From: Colwellia_A sp041890515
GTDB taxonomy: Bacteria > Pseudomonadota > Gammaproteobacteria > Enterobacterales > Alteromonadaceae
DNA length: 64,000 nt
Assembly: GCA_041890515.1 (NCBI GenBank)
Contig: JASDWX010000057.1
Location: 1-64,000 of the forward strand
Direction: 5' to 3'
This document shows, one piece after another, positions 34,711 to 43,624 of the stretch. The position numbers and the translations under genes are program-made. The first letter of the stretch is position 1. The number at the start of each line of letters is the position of its first letter. Below the pieces are notes generated by a model. The model saw only the letters and a program-made list of their open reading frames with translations, was not told where the DNA came from and did no database searches.

Positions 34711-35574
34711 GTGAATATAGATAAATTTAATATCCCTCTAAAAACAATAATAACGGTAGTTGTTGCAATTTCCCTACTTTTTAGTTCTGTGTACACGGTA
34801 AATGAAGGACATATCGGCATAGTAAAACGATTTAGTGAAGCTAAAGAACAAGTTAATCCTGGTTTACACTTTAAAGTACCTTTCATTGATAGTGTTGAAG
34901 AAATAGAAGTTAGAACCCGTAAAAACGAAGAAAGAATGGCTTCCAGTACTAAAGAACAAATGCCAGTAACAGTTGTTGTCTCTGTTAACTGGACTGTTGA
35001 CAAAACAGCCGCGCTTGAATTATTCAGACAGTATGGCGGGCTAACACAGTTTGAAAATCGTATTCTAGATCCTCGTTTTCGCTCTGCGACCAAAGATGTT
35101 ATCCCTCGGTATGATGCAGAAAAATTAATTCAAGACAGAGCTAGCGCTATACAAGCGATTGAATTAAATTTCATTGAAGAAATGAAAGATTTCCCTGTAA
35201 CTGTTGATAATATTCAAATTGAAAACATACAGCTTCCTGCAAAATATCTAACATCAATAGAAACAAAGCAAACAGAAAAGAATTTAGCTGATGCTGAAAA
35301 ACACAAGTTAGCTCGCCAAAATTTAGAAGCTCAGCGTGACGTGAATACAGCAAAAGCGAAAGCGGATGGCATTAAATTAGTCGCTATCGCTGAAGCTGAA
35401 TCAATTCGAATTAAAGGTTTAGCAGAAGCTGAAGCGATTACCGCAAAAGCAAAAGCACTGGGTAATAATCCTTTAATTGTTAAACTAACCGAAGCTCAAA
35501 ATTGGGATGGAAAACTACCGGCTACAATCCTTGGTAGTAGTAATATGCCCATATTAGATATGAGAGCAAAATAA
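34711..35574 (+). CDS. SPFH/prohibitin-family membrane protein
   Basis: A 287-residue protein with one N-terminal membrane segment (about 9-27, ITVVVAISLLFSSVYT) and a prohibitin-homology (SPFH) domain from about 28 to 200 (EGHIGIVKRF, NPGLHFKVPFIDSVEEIEVR). An alanine-, lysine- and glutamate-rich coiled coil follows (about 190-250), then a short tail. Such proteins form large rings or cages on the membrane and act as scaffolds, some with FtsH. I take the GTG at 34711, with AAGG about 9 bases upstream. Single gene closed by a terminator; no NfeD partner nearby. Confidence 0.9.
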   Translation: MNIDKFNIPLKTIITVVVAISLLFSSVYTVNEGHIGIVKRFSEAKEQVNPGLHFKVPFIDSVEEIEVRTRKNEERMASSTKEQMPVTVVVSVNWTVDKTAALELFRQYGGLTQFENRILDPRFRSATKDVIPRYDAEKLIQDRASAIQAIELNFIEEMKDFPVTVDNIQIENIQLPAKYLTSIETKQTEKNLADAEKHKLARQNLEAQRDVNTAKAKADGIKLVAIAEAESIRIKGLAEAEAITAKAKALGNNPLIVKLTEAQNWDGKLPATILGSSNMPILDMRAK

Positions 35575-35591
35575 ACACCGTATCGCCATGA

Positions 35592-35617
35592 ATAAAGCCG
35601 CTTGATTGCGGCTTTAT
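35592..35617 (+). terminator. Terminator after the SPFH gene
   Basis: ATAAAGCCGC-TTGATT-GCGGCTTTAT, perfect stem, short T stretch. Confidence 0.7.
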
Positions 35618-35672
35618 ATGTTGTACAATTATTTAACTTAATAATAAAGATTAATAATTACGGAGACTCCTT

Positions 35673-36215
35673 ATGAAAAAACTCATCATACTATTAACTA
35701 TTTCAACGTTAAGTACTTCAGCGATGGCAGAAGAGGCAAGCTGGTTTGATCGCCTAAAAAACCTCGTTGGACTCAGTGAAAATAAGGAACAAGTCGTTGA
35801 AATGCCAAGCACTGACGGTTTAATTAAACAATTAACTCACTCATTAAATGTTGATACCGACCAAGCTTCTGGTGGTATGGGGGCAATTTTTAATTACGTG
35901 AAAAATAATGTTTCAGCTGACAAATTTAGTCAGCTTGCGAAATCTCTACCCGGTGTTGATGGACTTGTGGGTCAAATGCCCGATGTTAGTAAGCTTAGTT
36001 CCACCAGTGGTTTAGGGGGGTTACTTGATAAAGCCGCAGAATATAGTGATTCATTAAAAGCGATTAATGATGTTAAGAAGCAATTTGAAGCTTTAGGCTT
36101 AAAGCCTGAAATGATCAGCAGCTTTGTTACAAGTGCTAAAAGTTACTTAGACACTGAACAAGGTCAAAGCGCTAAACAAGTGTTAACTGACGGTTTAGGT
36201 AAGTTATTAGGTTAA
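35673..36215 (+). CDS. DUF2780 family exported protein
   Basis: A 180-residue protein with a signal peptide (cleavage at AMA-EEA). It matches the DUF2780 (VcgC/VcgE-like) pattern. LIKQLTHSLNVDTDQASGGM starts the domain, followed by GAIFNYVKNNVSADKFSQLA and a glycine/leucine-rich helical region ending in QVLTDGLGKLLG. Likely periplasmic, function unknown. A good ribosome binding site (CGGAG) precedes the ATG. It stands alone after the SPFH terminator. Confidence 0.85.
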   Translation: MKKLIILLTISTLSTSAMAEEASWFDRLKNLVGLSENKEQVVEMPSTDGLIKQLTHSLNVDTDQASGGMGAIFNYVKNNVSADKFSQLAKSLPGVDGLVGQMPDVSKLSSTSGLGGLLDKAAEYSDSLKAINDVKKQFEALGLKPEMISSFVTSAKSYLDTEQGQSAKQVLTDGLGKLLG

Positions 36216-36764
36216 TTTGACTCGTTAGCTATTGTAAGTAAAAGGTTATCTAACCATCAATAGTTAAGTAGCGACTCAAACACTTTTATTGCAATACAGC
36301 CATATAGCCCTTAAAAAACTTAATGCGAAATTGGTAATGCGTTATTCAGTTTCGCGGGTTTCACCTTTTGTATAAGATAAAGAAAGTTGGAACCTTCTAA
36401 ATAAAAATAGAAACGGTTAAATAAAGTCGTCAACAGGAATTAAACGCTTTGCCAATAACCTGTTAAGCCTGAATGCGAACAAAGACACCATTGCAGACAG
36501 TCTAGTCATTACTACTAATGACAGCAATCTTTTACATTTTCAGCCAAAGTTCAAAATTTAGGCTTGTCTGCTATATGGTCTGAGTTCATTCCATTAAGCA
36601 CTTTATTAGTGTCTACTTCATCTAGGGGAGTCGATTCCAGCAACTTGGGTTGAAAATCAACCACAAGTAAACTACGCTATATCTACTATACATTTGTATG
36701 CGCGTTATATCCTTCTGAATAGAATGACGATTAGATTTATTTAAGGATCCGACAAGGTTGGTGT
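36216..36764. other. Intergenic stretch, possible decayed coding sequence
   Basis: No complete gene. A plus-strand frame at about 36420-36560 reads IKRFANNLLSLNANKDTIAD, SLVITTNDSNLLHFQPKFKI then a stop, without a start codon or ribosome binding site; it may be a relic. The rest has stops in all frames. Confidence 0.3.
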
Positions 36765-36815
36765 GAAATATATATTGCAAACTTTACAGGATATTCAAAG
36801 TCATTAATTTTATCA

Positions 36816-38315
36816 TTGCTGATGCTCATCAGCAGCTTGATCGTCAGCTATATAGCATTCCATTCTACTCAGACTGCTACTGAGCAAAATATTCAAACTT
36901 ATTTCGATTTCCGAGTGAGAGAGGCAATCAAGCTCATTGAAAATCGCGTAGTGTCGTATGAAGAAGCGCTGCGCGGAACTGGTGGCTTATTCAAGGCATC
37001 AGAAAGAGTCTCACGAGAGGAATTCAAACGCTACGTTTCTTCGCTTCGTCTGGAAGATCATTTCCCTGGAATACAGGGGTTGGGCTTTTCTATTTTGATT
37101 CCATCGGCATCAAAAAAGAAGCATGTAGATGCTATACGTAAAGAAGGATTTCCAGCCTACTCAATCTACCCTAAAGGTAAGCGTGAGGTTTACTCATCAA
37201 TCATCTACCTTGAACCGTTTTCAGACCGTAATTTACGGGCGTTCGGATATGATATGTTCTCTGAAAAAGTACGCCATAACGCCATGCAAAGGGCTATTGA
37301 TAGTGACAATATGTCACTGTCTGGTAAAGTTAGATTAGTTCAGGAATCTGGTAATAATGAGCAGGCTGGATTTTTAATGTATCTGCCGATTTACGAAAGA
37401 GATAAGCCACATACTTTAATTACTGAACGTCAGGAGAACATCATCGGCTGGGCATATTCAGTTTTTCGAATGAATGACTTTATGAGAGGCGTGCATGGAG
37501 AGTATGCTAACGACCTAGATATTGACATTTTTGATGGTGAGGTCATCTCATACGAAACGCTCATGTACGATTCTAATAAATCGTTATCATTGGGAGAACT
37601 GTTGAATTCTAAAGAATATAAAATTTATCCTATAACTGTAGTAGATCATGTCTGGACAATTCGTATTCGTCCATTGCCTACGTTTAATTTGCGTGTCGAT
37701 ACTGACCAACCAATCATGGTTGCACTAGTTGGCTCTGCTGCCAGCATCGCATTGACATTGATTGTTTGGCTGCTGCTGACAGGTCGAGCGCGCGCACTGC
37801 ATGACTCTTTGCATGATACTCTGACAGGTCTTCCAAACAGGAAGTTGTTTATAGATCGCCTACAGCAGTCGCTATTGATCGCATCACGCGAAAAAGGAAG
37901 CCTAAGTATATTGTTCATTGACATGGACGAATTCAAACCCATTAACGATTCGTTCGGACATAGTGTAGGTGACCTAGTGTTGAGCGAGGTGGCTCAACGT
38001 ATTAAAAGCTGTCTGCGTGAGTCCGACACTGTGGCACGTATCGGTGGAGATGAATTTATTGTGTTGTTACCCACAACCAAAACAAAACAAGATGCCTCTG
38101 AAGTTGCAGAAAAAATTCGTCATGCGCTCAGTATGCCATTCGAGTTAGCAAAACAAAGTTTGAAAATCTCTTCAAGCATAGGCGCTGCTACCTACCCAGA
38201 GCATGGTAGTGATGAAGCCATGCTTATCAAAAATGCCGACGCAGCCATGTATTGTGCAAAAAATGATGGTCGAAATAACGTGAGAATTTATCAGCCAAAC
38301 ATGAATGCTGGCTAA
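36816..38315 (+). CDS. CHASE-domain diguanylate cyclase
   Basis: A membrane c-di-GMP synthase. Residues 1-20 form a membrane segment, a periplasmic CHASE sensor domain follows (about 30-270, FRVREAIKLIENRVVSYEEA, FPGIQGLGFSI), then a second membrane segment (about 302-322) and a cytoplasmic GGDEF domain (about 335-495). The active-site RIGGDEF and the inhibitory I-site RESD five residues before it are intact, and no EAL domain follows. The start is unclear: the frame is open without a stop from 36765, upstream of the TTG at 36816, but has no ATG until 36822 (inside the membrane segment). A plausible GTG at 36761 is in another frame. GC content is visibly above its neighbours, suggesting horizontal transfer. 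Confidence 0.85.
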   Translation: MLMLISSLIVSYIAFHSTQTATEQNIQTYFDFRVREAIKLIENRVVSYEEALRGTGGLFKASERVSREEFKRYVSSLRLEDHFPGIQGLGFSILIPSASKKKHVDAIRKEGFPAYSIYPKGKREVYSSIIYLEPFSDRNLRAFGYDMFSEKVRHNAMQRAIDSDNMSLSGKVRLVQESGNNEQAGFLMYLPIYERDKPHTLITERQENIIGWAYSVFRMNDFMRGVHGEYANDLDIDIFDGEVISYETLMYDSNKSLSLGELLNSKEYKIYPITVVDHVWTIRIRPLPTFNLRVDTDQPIMVALVGSAASIALTLIVWLLLTGRARALHDSLHDTLTGLPNRKLFIDRLQQSLLIASREKGSLSILFIDMDEFKPINDSFGHSVGDLVLSEVAQRIKSCLRESDTVARIGGDEFIVLLPTTKTKQDASEVAEKIRHALSMPFELAKQSLKISSSIGAATYPEHGSDEAMLIKNADAAMYCAKNDGRNNVRIYQPNMNAG

Positions 38316-38738
38316 TGTTCTCACTACCCTCAGATCGTAAACTGATGTATGAAGGCGCGGGGAGTTAACTCTAGGTTTGCTAATGGCTGTGAGTCATTGT
38401 GTTAGTCTGGCGTTCAGGACATTCACTTTACGGGCAGTAATGAGCATTCATAAATATTATGCTCGTTCTATAACACTCTTTTTTTGATCATAAAATGAGC
38501 CTGCAAAACGATCCCATCACCAGAACATTACGTTAACTTTACTTATGTTTACTTAAAACAAACTGTTTTCCCCTTGGTTGTGATCCTTTCTGTTTTAATG
38601 GGTTGATTATCTGTAAGTAAATGAACACAAATATCACACAATTTTTACATACTTTTGAACGGCTACTCCCTATAAAATCCTCAAACAAACTTAATTGATG
38701 TCAGCTTTCATATAAAACGATAACATATGGGAATAAAG
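38316..38738. other. Intergenic stretch, nothing recognised
   Basis: Begins with moderately GC-rich sequence like the CHASE-GGDEF gene and becomes AT-rich after about 38450. No gene, terminator or repeat was recognised, apart from a weak GAGCAT/ATGCTC pair near 38440. Confidence 0.5.
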
Positions 38739-39173
38739 ATGAAAAAATTATTACTAAGCGCTTTATTGTTAACTGGTTGTGCAAGTCAAGGCGTTGATAG
38801 AGAAGACCAAAATCAAATAATTAAAGAGTACTATGCTTCAGTAGTTTCTGTTACTCCTGTCACTTTATCTTCCGAAGTAGAAACTGGCATTGTTGCCGGT
38901 GCTGGACTTGGTGTGCTAGAAGAAATTGACGGTAACACTGAAGATATGATAGCAGGTGGTCTTGCAGGCGCCCTCGTTTTTGGCTTATTTACCGCCCTAT
39001 TTGAAGGTGATAATGAAGCTTTTCAATACCACTTAAATTCAACAGAACAAGGAGAATTTAATGTGATTCAAAAACAGAAATTACCTGAATCAATTAGCTG
39101 TGTGAAAGTACGTAGTAGTATAACGGTTGAATTGATTGTAGCTGACGCCGAAAACTGTTCTAACCCATTTTAA
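38739..39173 (+). CDS. Small lipoprotein with glycine-zipper segment
   Basis: A 144-residue lipoprotein: a signal sequence with lipobox LLTGC (MKKLLLSALLLTGCASQG). I start at ATG 38739 because GGGA lies at the right distance and the ATG at 38727 would add four residues before the basic start. The centre has a glycine-rich hydrophobic hairpin (GIVAGAGLGVLEEIDGNTED, then IAGGLAGALVFGLFTALF), as in SlyB/Pcp-type outer-membrane lipoproteins. The C terminus has two cysteines (SCVKV, ENCSN) that may form a disulfide. Probably cotranscribed with the next lipoprotein gene. Function unknown. Confidence 0.8.
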   Translation: MKKLLLSALLLTGCASQGVDREDQNQIIKEYYASVVSVTPVTLSSEVETGIVAGAGLGVLEEIDGNTEDMIAGGLAGALVFGLFTALFEGDNEAFQYHLNSTEQGEFNVIQKQKLPESISCVKVRSSITVELIVADAENCSNPF

Positions 39174-39215
39174 TCAGCCATACTGAAGTTATTCATAATC
39201 CTGAGAGCAAACCAC

Positions 39216-39401
39216 ATGAAAAAGTTATTGTATTTTTTTCTCATATTATCTTTATTTTCTTGTGGCTCTTTCACGATGAGTAATGGACGACAACAAGTGA
39301 TTATCAAACCTCAACAATCTCCTTGCGATATTCATCGCAAGAAAATCGATCCTAATTGTAAAATTGAAAACAAAAATGTATTACCTAAACAAACACGTTA
39401 A
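39216..39401 (+). CDS. Very small lipoprotein, 61 residues
   Basis: Signal sequence with lipobox LFSC (MKKLLYFFLILSLFSCGSFT), then a short basic and polar mature part with two more cysteines (SPCDIHRKKI, DPNCKIE) that could form a loop. It lies 42 bp after the first lipoprotein and its stop overlaps the convergent ubiX stop by 4 bp. The lipobox and its location argue that it is real despite the length. Confidence 0.65.
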   Translation: MKKLLYFFLILSLFSCGSFTMSNGRQQVIIKPQQSPCDIHRKKIDPNCKIENKNVLPKQTR

Positions 39402-40015
39402 ATCTGATAACCCCAACGCGGCATAATGGATTGATCAATGTTTAAGTGGTCTAACATTCTTCCCACCATAAAATCGATTAAGTCATTAATTGATTGTGGA
39501 TTATGATAAAAGCCAGGAGCGGCAGGCATTACGGTAACGCCCATTTGTGAAAGCGTCAGCATGTTTTGTAAATGAATGGTAGAAAATGGCGTTTCTCGCA
39601 CAACTAATATTAATTGGCCTCGCTCTTTAATCACGACATCCGCAGCACGCTCAATTAAATTATCACTCATACCTTGGCTTATAGCAGCCAATGTGCCGGT
39701 GGAACAAGGGCAAACAATCATTTTTTTGGGTGCAGCAGAGCCTGAAGCAACCGGTGAAAACCATTGTTCTTTGCCAAAAACGGTAATTTGTGAAGGCTTT
39801 GCTTTAAATTTTTCACTTAACAATTTTGTTGCAGCATCAGGTGATGCTGGTAACTTCAAACCTACCTCTGTGTCAAAAACAACCCTTGCAGCACTTGAAC
39901 ATAAAACATAAATTTGTACGTTAGCTGCCACTAAACATTCGATTAAACGCAATGCATAAGCTGAACCTGAGGCACCAGTTATTGCGACGGTAATTTTTTC
40001 TTTAAAATCATTCAT
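39398..40015 (-). CDS. ubiX: Flavin prenyltransferase UbiX
   Basis: Makes prenylated FMN, the cofactor of the UbiD decarboxylase in ubiquinone synthesis. The 205 residues start the Rossmann-like fold with VAITGASGSAYALRLIECL (about 8-26). CPCSTGTLAAISQGMSDNLI and RETPFSTIHLQNM are family blocks. It starts 2 bp after the mpl stop, so the two are cotranscribed, a common arrangement in this group. Confidence 0.95.
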   Translation of the reverse strand: MNDFKEKITVAITGASGSAYALRLIECLVAANVQIYVLCSSAARVVFDTEVGLKLPASPDAATKLLSEKFKAKPSQITVFGKEQWFSPVASGSAAPKKMIVCPCSTGTLAAISQGMSDNLIERAADVVIKERGQLILVVRETPFSTIHLQNMLTLSQMGVTVMPAAPGFYHNPQSINDLIDFMVGRMLDHLNIDQSIMPRWGYQI

Positions 40016-40017
40016 GC

Positions 40018-41409
40018 TTACGCCTTTTTTCCCAATGCTATTAATAATTTTTGGTGAATATCACCAAAACCACCATTACTCATCACAACGATAGTATCGC
40101 CAGCTTGAGAGTTGGCCACAATAAGGTTCACTAAAACCTCAATATTCGTTTCAACAAAACAAGGTTGCTTAAGATCTTGAATAAGTTCATCAACCGACCA
40201 CTTGACTTGTTCACCTTGATACAAATACACGGTATCAGCTTGCGATAAGGAAACAGGCAGTGTGTCTTTATGGATGCCTGATTTCATTGTATTCGATCTA
40301 GGTTCCAATACAGCAATAACACGACGAGATTTGTTACCTTCAACATCGCTGCTTACATTGGCTTTAACGCCAGCCAACGTTTTCTCAATAGCGGTTGGAT
40401 GATGAGCAAAGTCGTCAAACACACGAATTTGGTTAACTTCGCCACGAAGCTCTAATCGTCGTTTTGTATTGATAAATTCCGCCAGCGCATCAATAGCAAC
40501 ATGACTAGGAACACCAGCATGCCTAGCGGCGGCTATGGCCATTAGTCCATTGTCTATATTGAAATCGCCAATTAAACTCCACTTTACCGTTCCTTGAACG
40601 GCTCCTTTAAAACGTACGATAAATTCACTACCGTCTGCAATAACTTTTTCCGCATGCCATCCGTCATTAATGGCTTCATCTCCTACACTGAATTCTGTGG
40701 GTGTCCAACAACCTTGTGCTAACGTTTCAGTAACCGCGGATTCATTTTTTGGCGACAACACTAACCCATTACTGGGTACCATTCGGATAAGATGATGAAA
40801 CTGTCGCTGAATATCCGACAAATCGCTAAAAATATCAGCATGATCAAATTCCATATTATTGATCACCAAAGTCCGTGGTCGATAATGAACAAACTTGGAG
40901 CGTTTATCAAAAAAAGCGGTGTCATATTCATCGGCTTCAATAACAAAAAATGGCGCATCACCTAAACGGGCAGAGCAGTCAAAGTTCTGTGGAACACCAC
41001 CAATTAAAAAGCCAGGTTTCATATGTGCATATTCTAAAATCCATGCAACCATAGAGCTGGTAGTGGTCTTGCCATGAGTGCCTGAAATAGCAAGTACCCA
41101 ACGGTCTTTTAATACATGTTCTAATAACCATTGTGGCCCAGAAGTATATGCAATATTTCTGTCAAGTACATACTCCACCATCACATTGCCACGAGACATC
41201 GCATTGCCAATAATCACTAAATCAGGTTCATCTTTGAGATGCTCGGTTAAGTAGCCTTGTTTTAATTCAATACCTAATTGTTCGAGTTGTATGCTCATTG
41301 GCGGGTAAACATTGGCATCGCAACCAGAAACTCGATGACCAAGCTGTTTTGCAATGGCGGCAATACCCCCCATAAATGTGCCACAAATACCTAAAATATG
41401 AATATGCAT
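40018..41409 (-). CDS. mpl: UDP-MurNAc:L-Ala-gamma-D-Glu-meso-DAP ligase
   Basis: Murein recycling enzyme that attaches the recovered tripeptide to UDP-MurNAc. A Mur-ligase fold: MHIHILGICGTFMGGIAAIA at the start, ATP loop ISGTHGKTTTSSMVAWIL, then EADEYDTAFFDKRSKF and DDFAHHPTAI. I start at 41409 (463 residues, E. coli Mpl 457) because MHIHILGICGTFMG is the family N terminus; the frame is open 22 codons further but adds non-conserved sequence. Followed by ubiX. Confidence 0.95.
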   Translation of the reverse strand: MHIHILGICGTFMGGIAAIAKQLGHRVSGCDANVYPPMSIQLEQLGIELKQGYLTEHLKDEPDLVIIGNAMSRGNVMVEYVLDRNIAYTSGPQWLLEHVLKDRWVLAISGTHGKTTTSSMVAWILEYAHMKPGFLIGGVPQNFDCSARLGDAPFFVIEADEYDTAFFDKRSKFVHYRPRTLVINNMEFDHADIFSDLSDIQRQFHHLIRMVPSNGLVLSPKNESAVTETLAQGCWTPTEFSVGDEAINDGWHAEKVIADGSEFIVRFKGAVQGTVKWSLIGDFNIDNGLMAIAAARHAGVPSHVAIDALAEFINTKRRLELRGEVNQIRVFDDFAHHPTAIEKTLAGVKANVSSDVEGNKSRRVIAVLEPRSNTMKSGIHKDTLPVSLSQADTVYLYQGEQVKWSVDELIQDLKQPCFVETNIEVLVNLIVANSQAGDTIVVMSNGGFGDIHQKLLIALGKKA

Positions 41410-41577
41410 GTAATGTCCGTTAGAGCGCTGGTGCCTTTGTCTTTCTATGACAGCCAGTAAAATAAATAAGATCAAAATAATGACCGATAATATACCTGAT
41501 CATAAAGAAAAAAGGCATTGCAATGCTTTGTTAATTTAGTAAGTATGCCTACTTACACTAAAATAAAGGACACAGCA

Positions 41578-42756
41578 GTGGGATCACCTTCACTACAATC
41601 ACTCCATATCTACCCTATAAAGTCAGCCGCTGGCATTTCTTTATCCAATAGTTGGGTGGATGATTTTGGCTTGAGCTTTGACCGACGCTTTGTGATCGCG
41701 GATGCAAATGGACAATTTATAACAGCTCGCACTGAGCCAACGCTTTGCCTTATCAAAGTAAATTTATCTGAACATGGTCTAGTCTTAACAGCGCCAAATA
41801 TGCCTGCACTACACATTAGTTATCAAAAACTATCGCAAACATATAAAACCATCACCGTATGGACAGATGACATACAAGCACAATATGGTCATAAAAATTA
41901 CGATTTATGGTTTAGCCAATATTTAAATAGACCTTGCCAGTTACTTTTTTTTGGCGAGAGCTCTCAACGTTATGTGAGTAATAGTCACAAGCAAGTTGCT
42001 TTTGCTGACGGCTATCCATTATTACTGATTTCACAAGCATCCCTTGACGATTTAAACAGTAAAATGTCTCTGCCAGCCAATCAAAAAATTAGCATGTCGC
42101 AATTTCGCCCTAATATTGTCGTTGATGATTGTGATGTCTTTGCCGAAGACTCTTGGCAGCACATTCGTATAGGCGAAGTTGAATTTGATGTGGCTAAGCC
42201 CTGTTCACGCTGTATTTTTACGACCATTAATCCGCAAAATGCAGAAGTTCATCAGCAACAGGAACCACTGAACACATTAAAAAATTACCGACAAGTCCCC
42301 AGTGGTGATGTAATGTTTGGACAAAACTTAATTGCCCTTAACCAAGGAAGCATTAAGCAAGGTGATGAAGTGGTTATTTTAAAGAGACAATCTTCTCCAA
42401 TATTTATCACAAAACCTTCAACTAAAGACAATAAAGCACAAACTGTGCACAACCTAACCTCAAATAAGGAAATGAATAACATGCCAGTAAAAAAAGTGAA
42501 TTTAGACTTTGATTCATGGAATAAAAATTTCATCGGCAACACCAAAGAGACTATTTTAGAGCAAGGCGAAGCTGCTGGTATGTTACTGCCTTATTCATGC
42601 AGAGGTGGCATGTGTGGTCGTTGTAAAATAAAGCTAAAAAGTGGTGATGTAAGACAACTAGCCACTGACGGTTTAAGTGATGTAGATAAAGAACAAGGCT
42701 TTGTATTAGCCTGTAGCTCTGTTCCACAATCAGATTTAATTTTGGCTAAAAGATAA
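41578..42756 (+). CDS. ycbX: MOSC and 2Fe-2S ferredoxin domain protein (YcbX-like)
   Basis: A 392-residue protein: MOSC N-terminal beta-barrel (about 1-120, LQSLHIYPIKSAAGISLSNS), MOSC domain (about 130-275, with FRPNIVVDDCDVF and the molybdenum-liganding cysteine in KPCSRCIFTTI), then a plant-type ferredoxin domain (about 310-392, CRGGMCGRC plus a late cysteine in LACSS). E. coli YcbX reduces N-hydroxylated bases such as 6-hydroxylaminopurine. I start at GTG 41578: AAGGA lies 7 bases upstream and the product then begins exactly where YcbX does. The frame is open further to an ATG at 41545 without a ribosome binding site. Confidence 0.9.
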   Translation: MGSPSLQSLHIYPIKSAAGISLSNSWVDDFGLSFDRRFVIADANGQFITARTEPTLCLIKVNLSEHGLVLTAPNMPALHISYQKLSQTYKTITVWTDDIQAQYGHKNYDLWFSQYLNRPCQLLFFGESSQRYVSNSHKQVAFADGYPLLLISQASLDDLNSKMSLPANQKISMSQFRPNIVVDDCDVFAEDSWQHIRIGEVEFDVAKPCSRCIFTTINPQNAEVHQQQEPLNTLKNYRQVPSGDVMFGQNLIALNQGSIKQGDEVVILKRQSSPIFITKPSTKDNKAQTVHNLTSNKEMNNMPVKKVNLDFDSWNKNFIGNTKETILEQGEAAGMLLPYSCRGGMCGRCKIKLKSGDVRQLATDGLSDVDKEQGFVLACSSVPQSDLILAKR

Positions 42757-42787
42757 CAAGTAACGTTAATTGAGTAAACCTTCGATT

Positions 42788-42827
42788 ATCCTCACTCTTT
42801 TTAAACGAAGATAAAAGGAGTGAGGAT
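42788..42827. repeat. Strong 16-bp hairpin
   Basis: ATCCTCACTCTTTTTA (42788-42803) pairs with TAAAAGGAGTGAGGAT (42812-42827) with one G-U pair and an 8-base loop. It lies after the MOSC gene without a following T run. Confidence 0.6.
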
Positions 42828-42923
42828 TGGCCGCAAATATTAAAATAAAAAATAATTCGTGTATTGTTATATATCAACGATTAGAATAACCGCGTTTATG
42901 ACTGCCCTATTAAAGGTACCATC

Positions 42924-43508
42924 TTGTTATTGATGCTCGACAATTACGACTCTTTTACTTTTAATCTAGTACATTATTTCCAAGCATTAGGGCAAGAAGT
43001 CGTGGTTGCGCGTAATGATCAAATAACGTTAGCTAAAATAAACGCATTATCACCTCAGTATATCGTTATTTCTCCTGGACCATGCTCACCAGATGAAGCA
43101 GGTTTATCATTAGACGTCGTTAAGCACTTCGCAGGAAAACTTCCTATTTTAGGTGTTTGTTTAGGACATCAGTGCATTGCCCAGCATTATGGTGCCACTG
43201 TTGAAAAAGCGCTTAACGTTATGCACGGGAAAACAAGCAAAATAAAACATACTAAAGGTGGATTGTTCTACCAGTTGAACAACCCATTAACCGTGACTCG
43301 TTATCATTCCTTAATTGTGAATAAAGACACCTTGCCTGACTGTTTAGAAGTTACGGCATGGAGTACGGATGAAAATGGCGAAAACCATGAAATTATGGCT
43401 TTAACACACAAAACACTGCCGATTGCTAGCGTACAATTTCACCCTGAATCCATTTTAACGGAGCAAGGGATGATGTTGCTAAAGAACTTTCTAACTCACT
43501 TTAAGTAA
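42924..43508 (+). CDS. pabA: Aminodeoxychorismate/anthranilate synthase glutamine amidotransferase subunit
   Basis: Supplies ammonia from glutamine for 4-amino-4-deoxychorismate (folate) synthesis. Class I amidotransferase of 194 residues: GVCLGHQ with the catalytic cysteine (about residue 79) and QFHPES with histidine and glutamate near 172-174. It follows PabA closely (DNYDSFTFNLVHYF, VISPGPCSPDEAGLSLDVV, VMHGKTSKI). The start is TTG at 42924: AAAGG lies 7 bases before, and MLLMLDNYDSF aligns with the usual PabA N terminus. TrpG is the alternative, but no trp genes are near. The placement ahead of the astC/argD-type gene resembles the enteric pabA-argD order. Confidence 0.9.
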   Translation: MLLMLDNYDSFTFNLVHYFQALGQEVVVARNDQITLAKINALSPQYIVISPGPCSPDEAGLSLDVVKHFAGKLPILGVCLGHQCIAQHYGATVEKALNVMHGKTSKIKHTKGGLFYQLNNPLTVTRYHSLIVNKDTLPDCLEVTAWSTDENGENHEIMALTHKTLPIASVQFHPESILTEQGMMLLKNFLTHFK

Positions 43509-43624
43509 AATAACTAAAAATTAAAAAAAGGCGAGTAATCTCATCTGTGATCACTCATACTTTCGAGAATATAGTCGATCAATAACAAGTAAACTCAACT
43601 CTTTGGAGATTAGCATTTTAGCTC

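Noticed and set aside
40018..41475. mpl starting at 41475
   Set aside because: The first 22 codons add a non-conserved leader; the family N terminus MHIHILGICGTFMGG begins at 41409.
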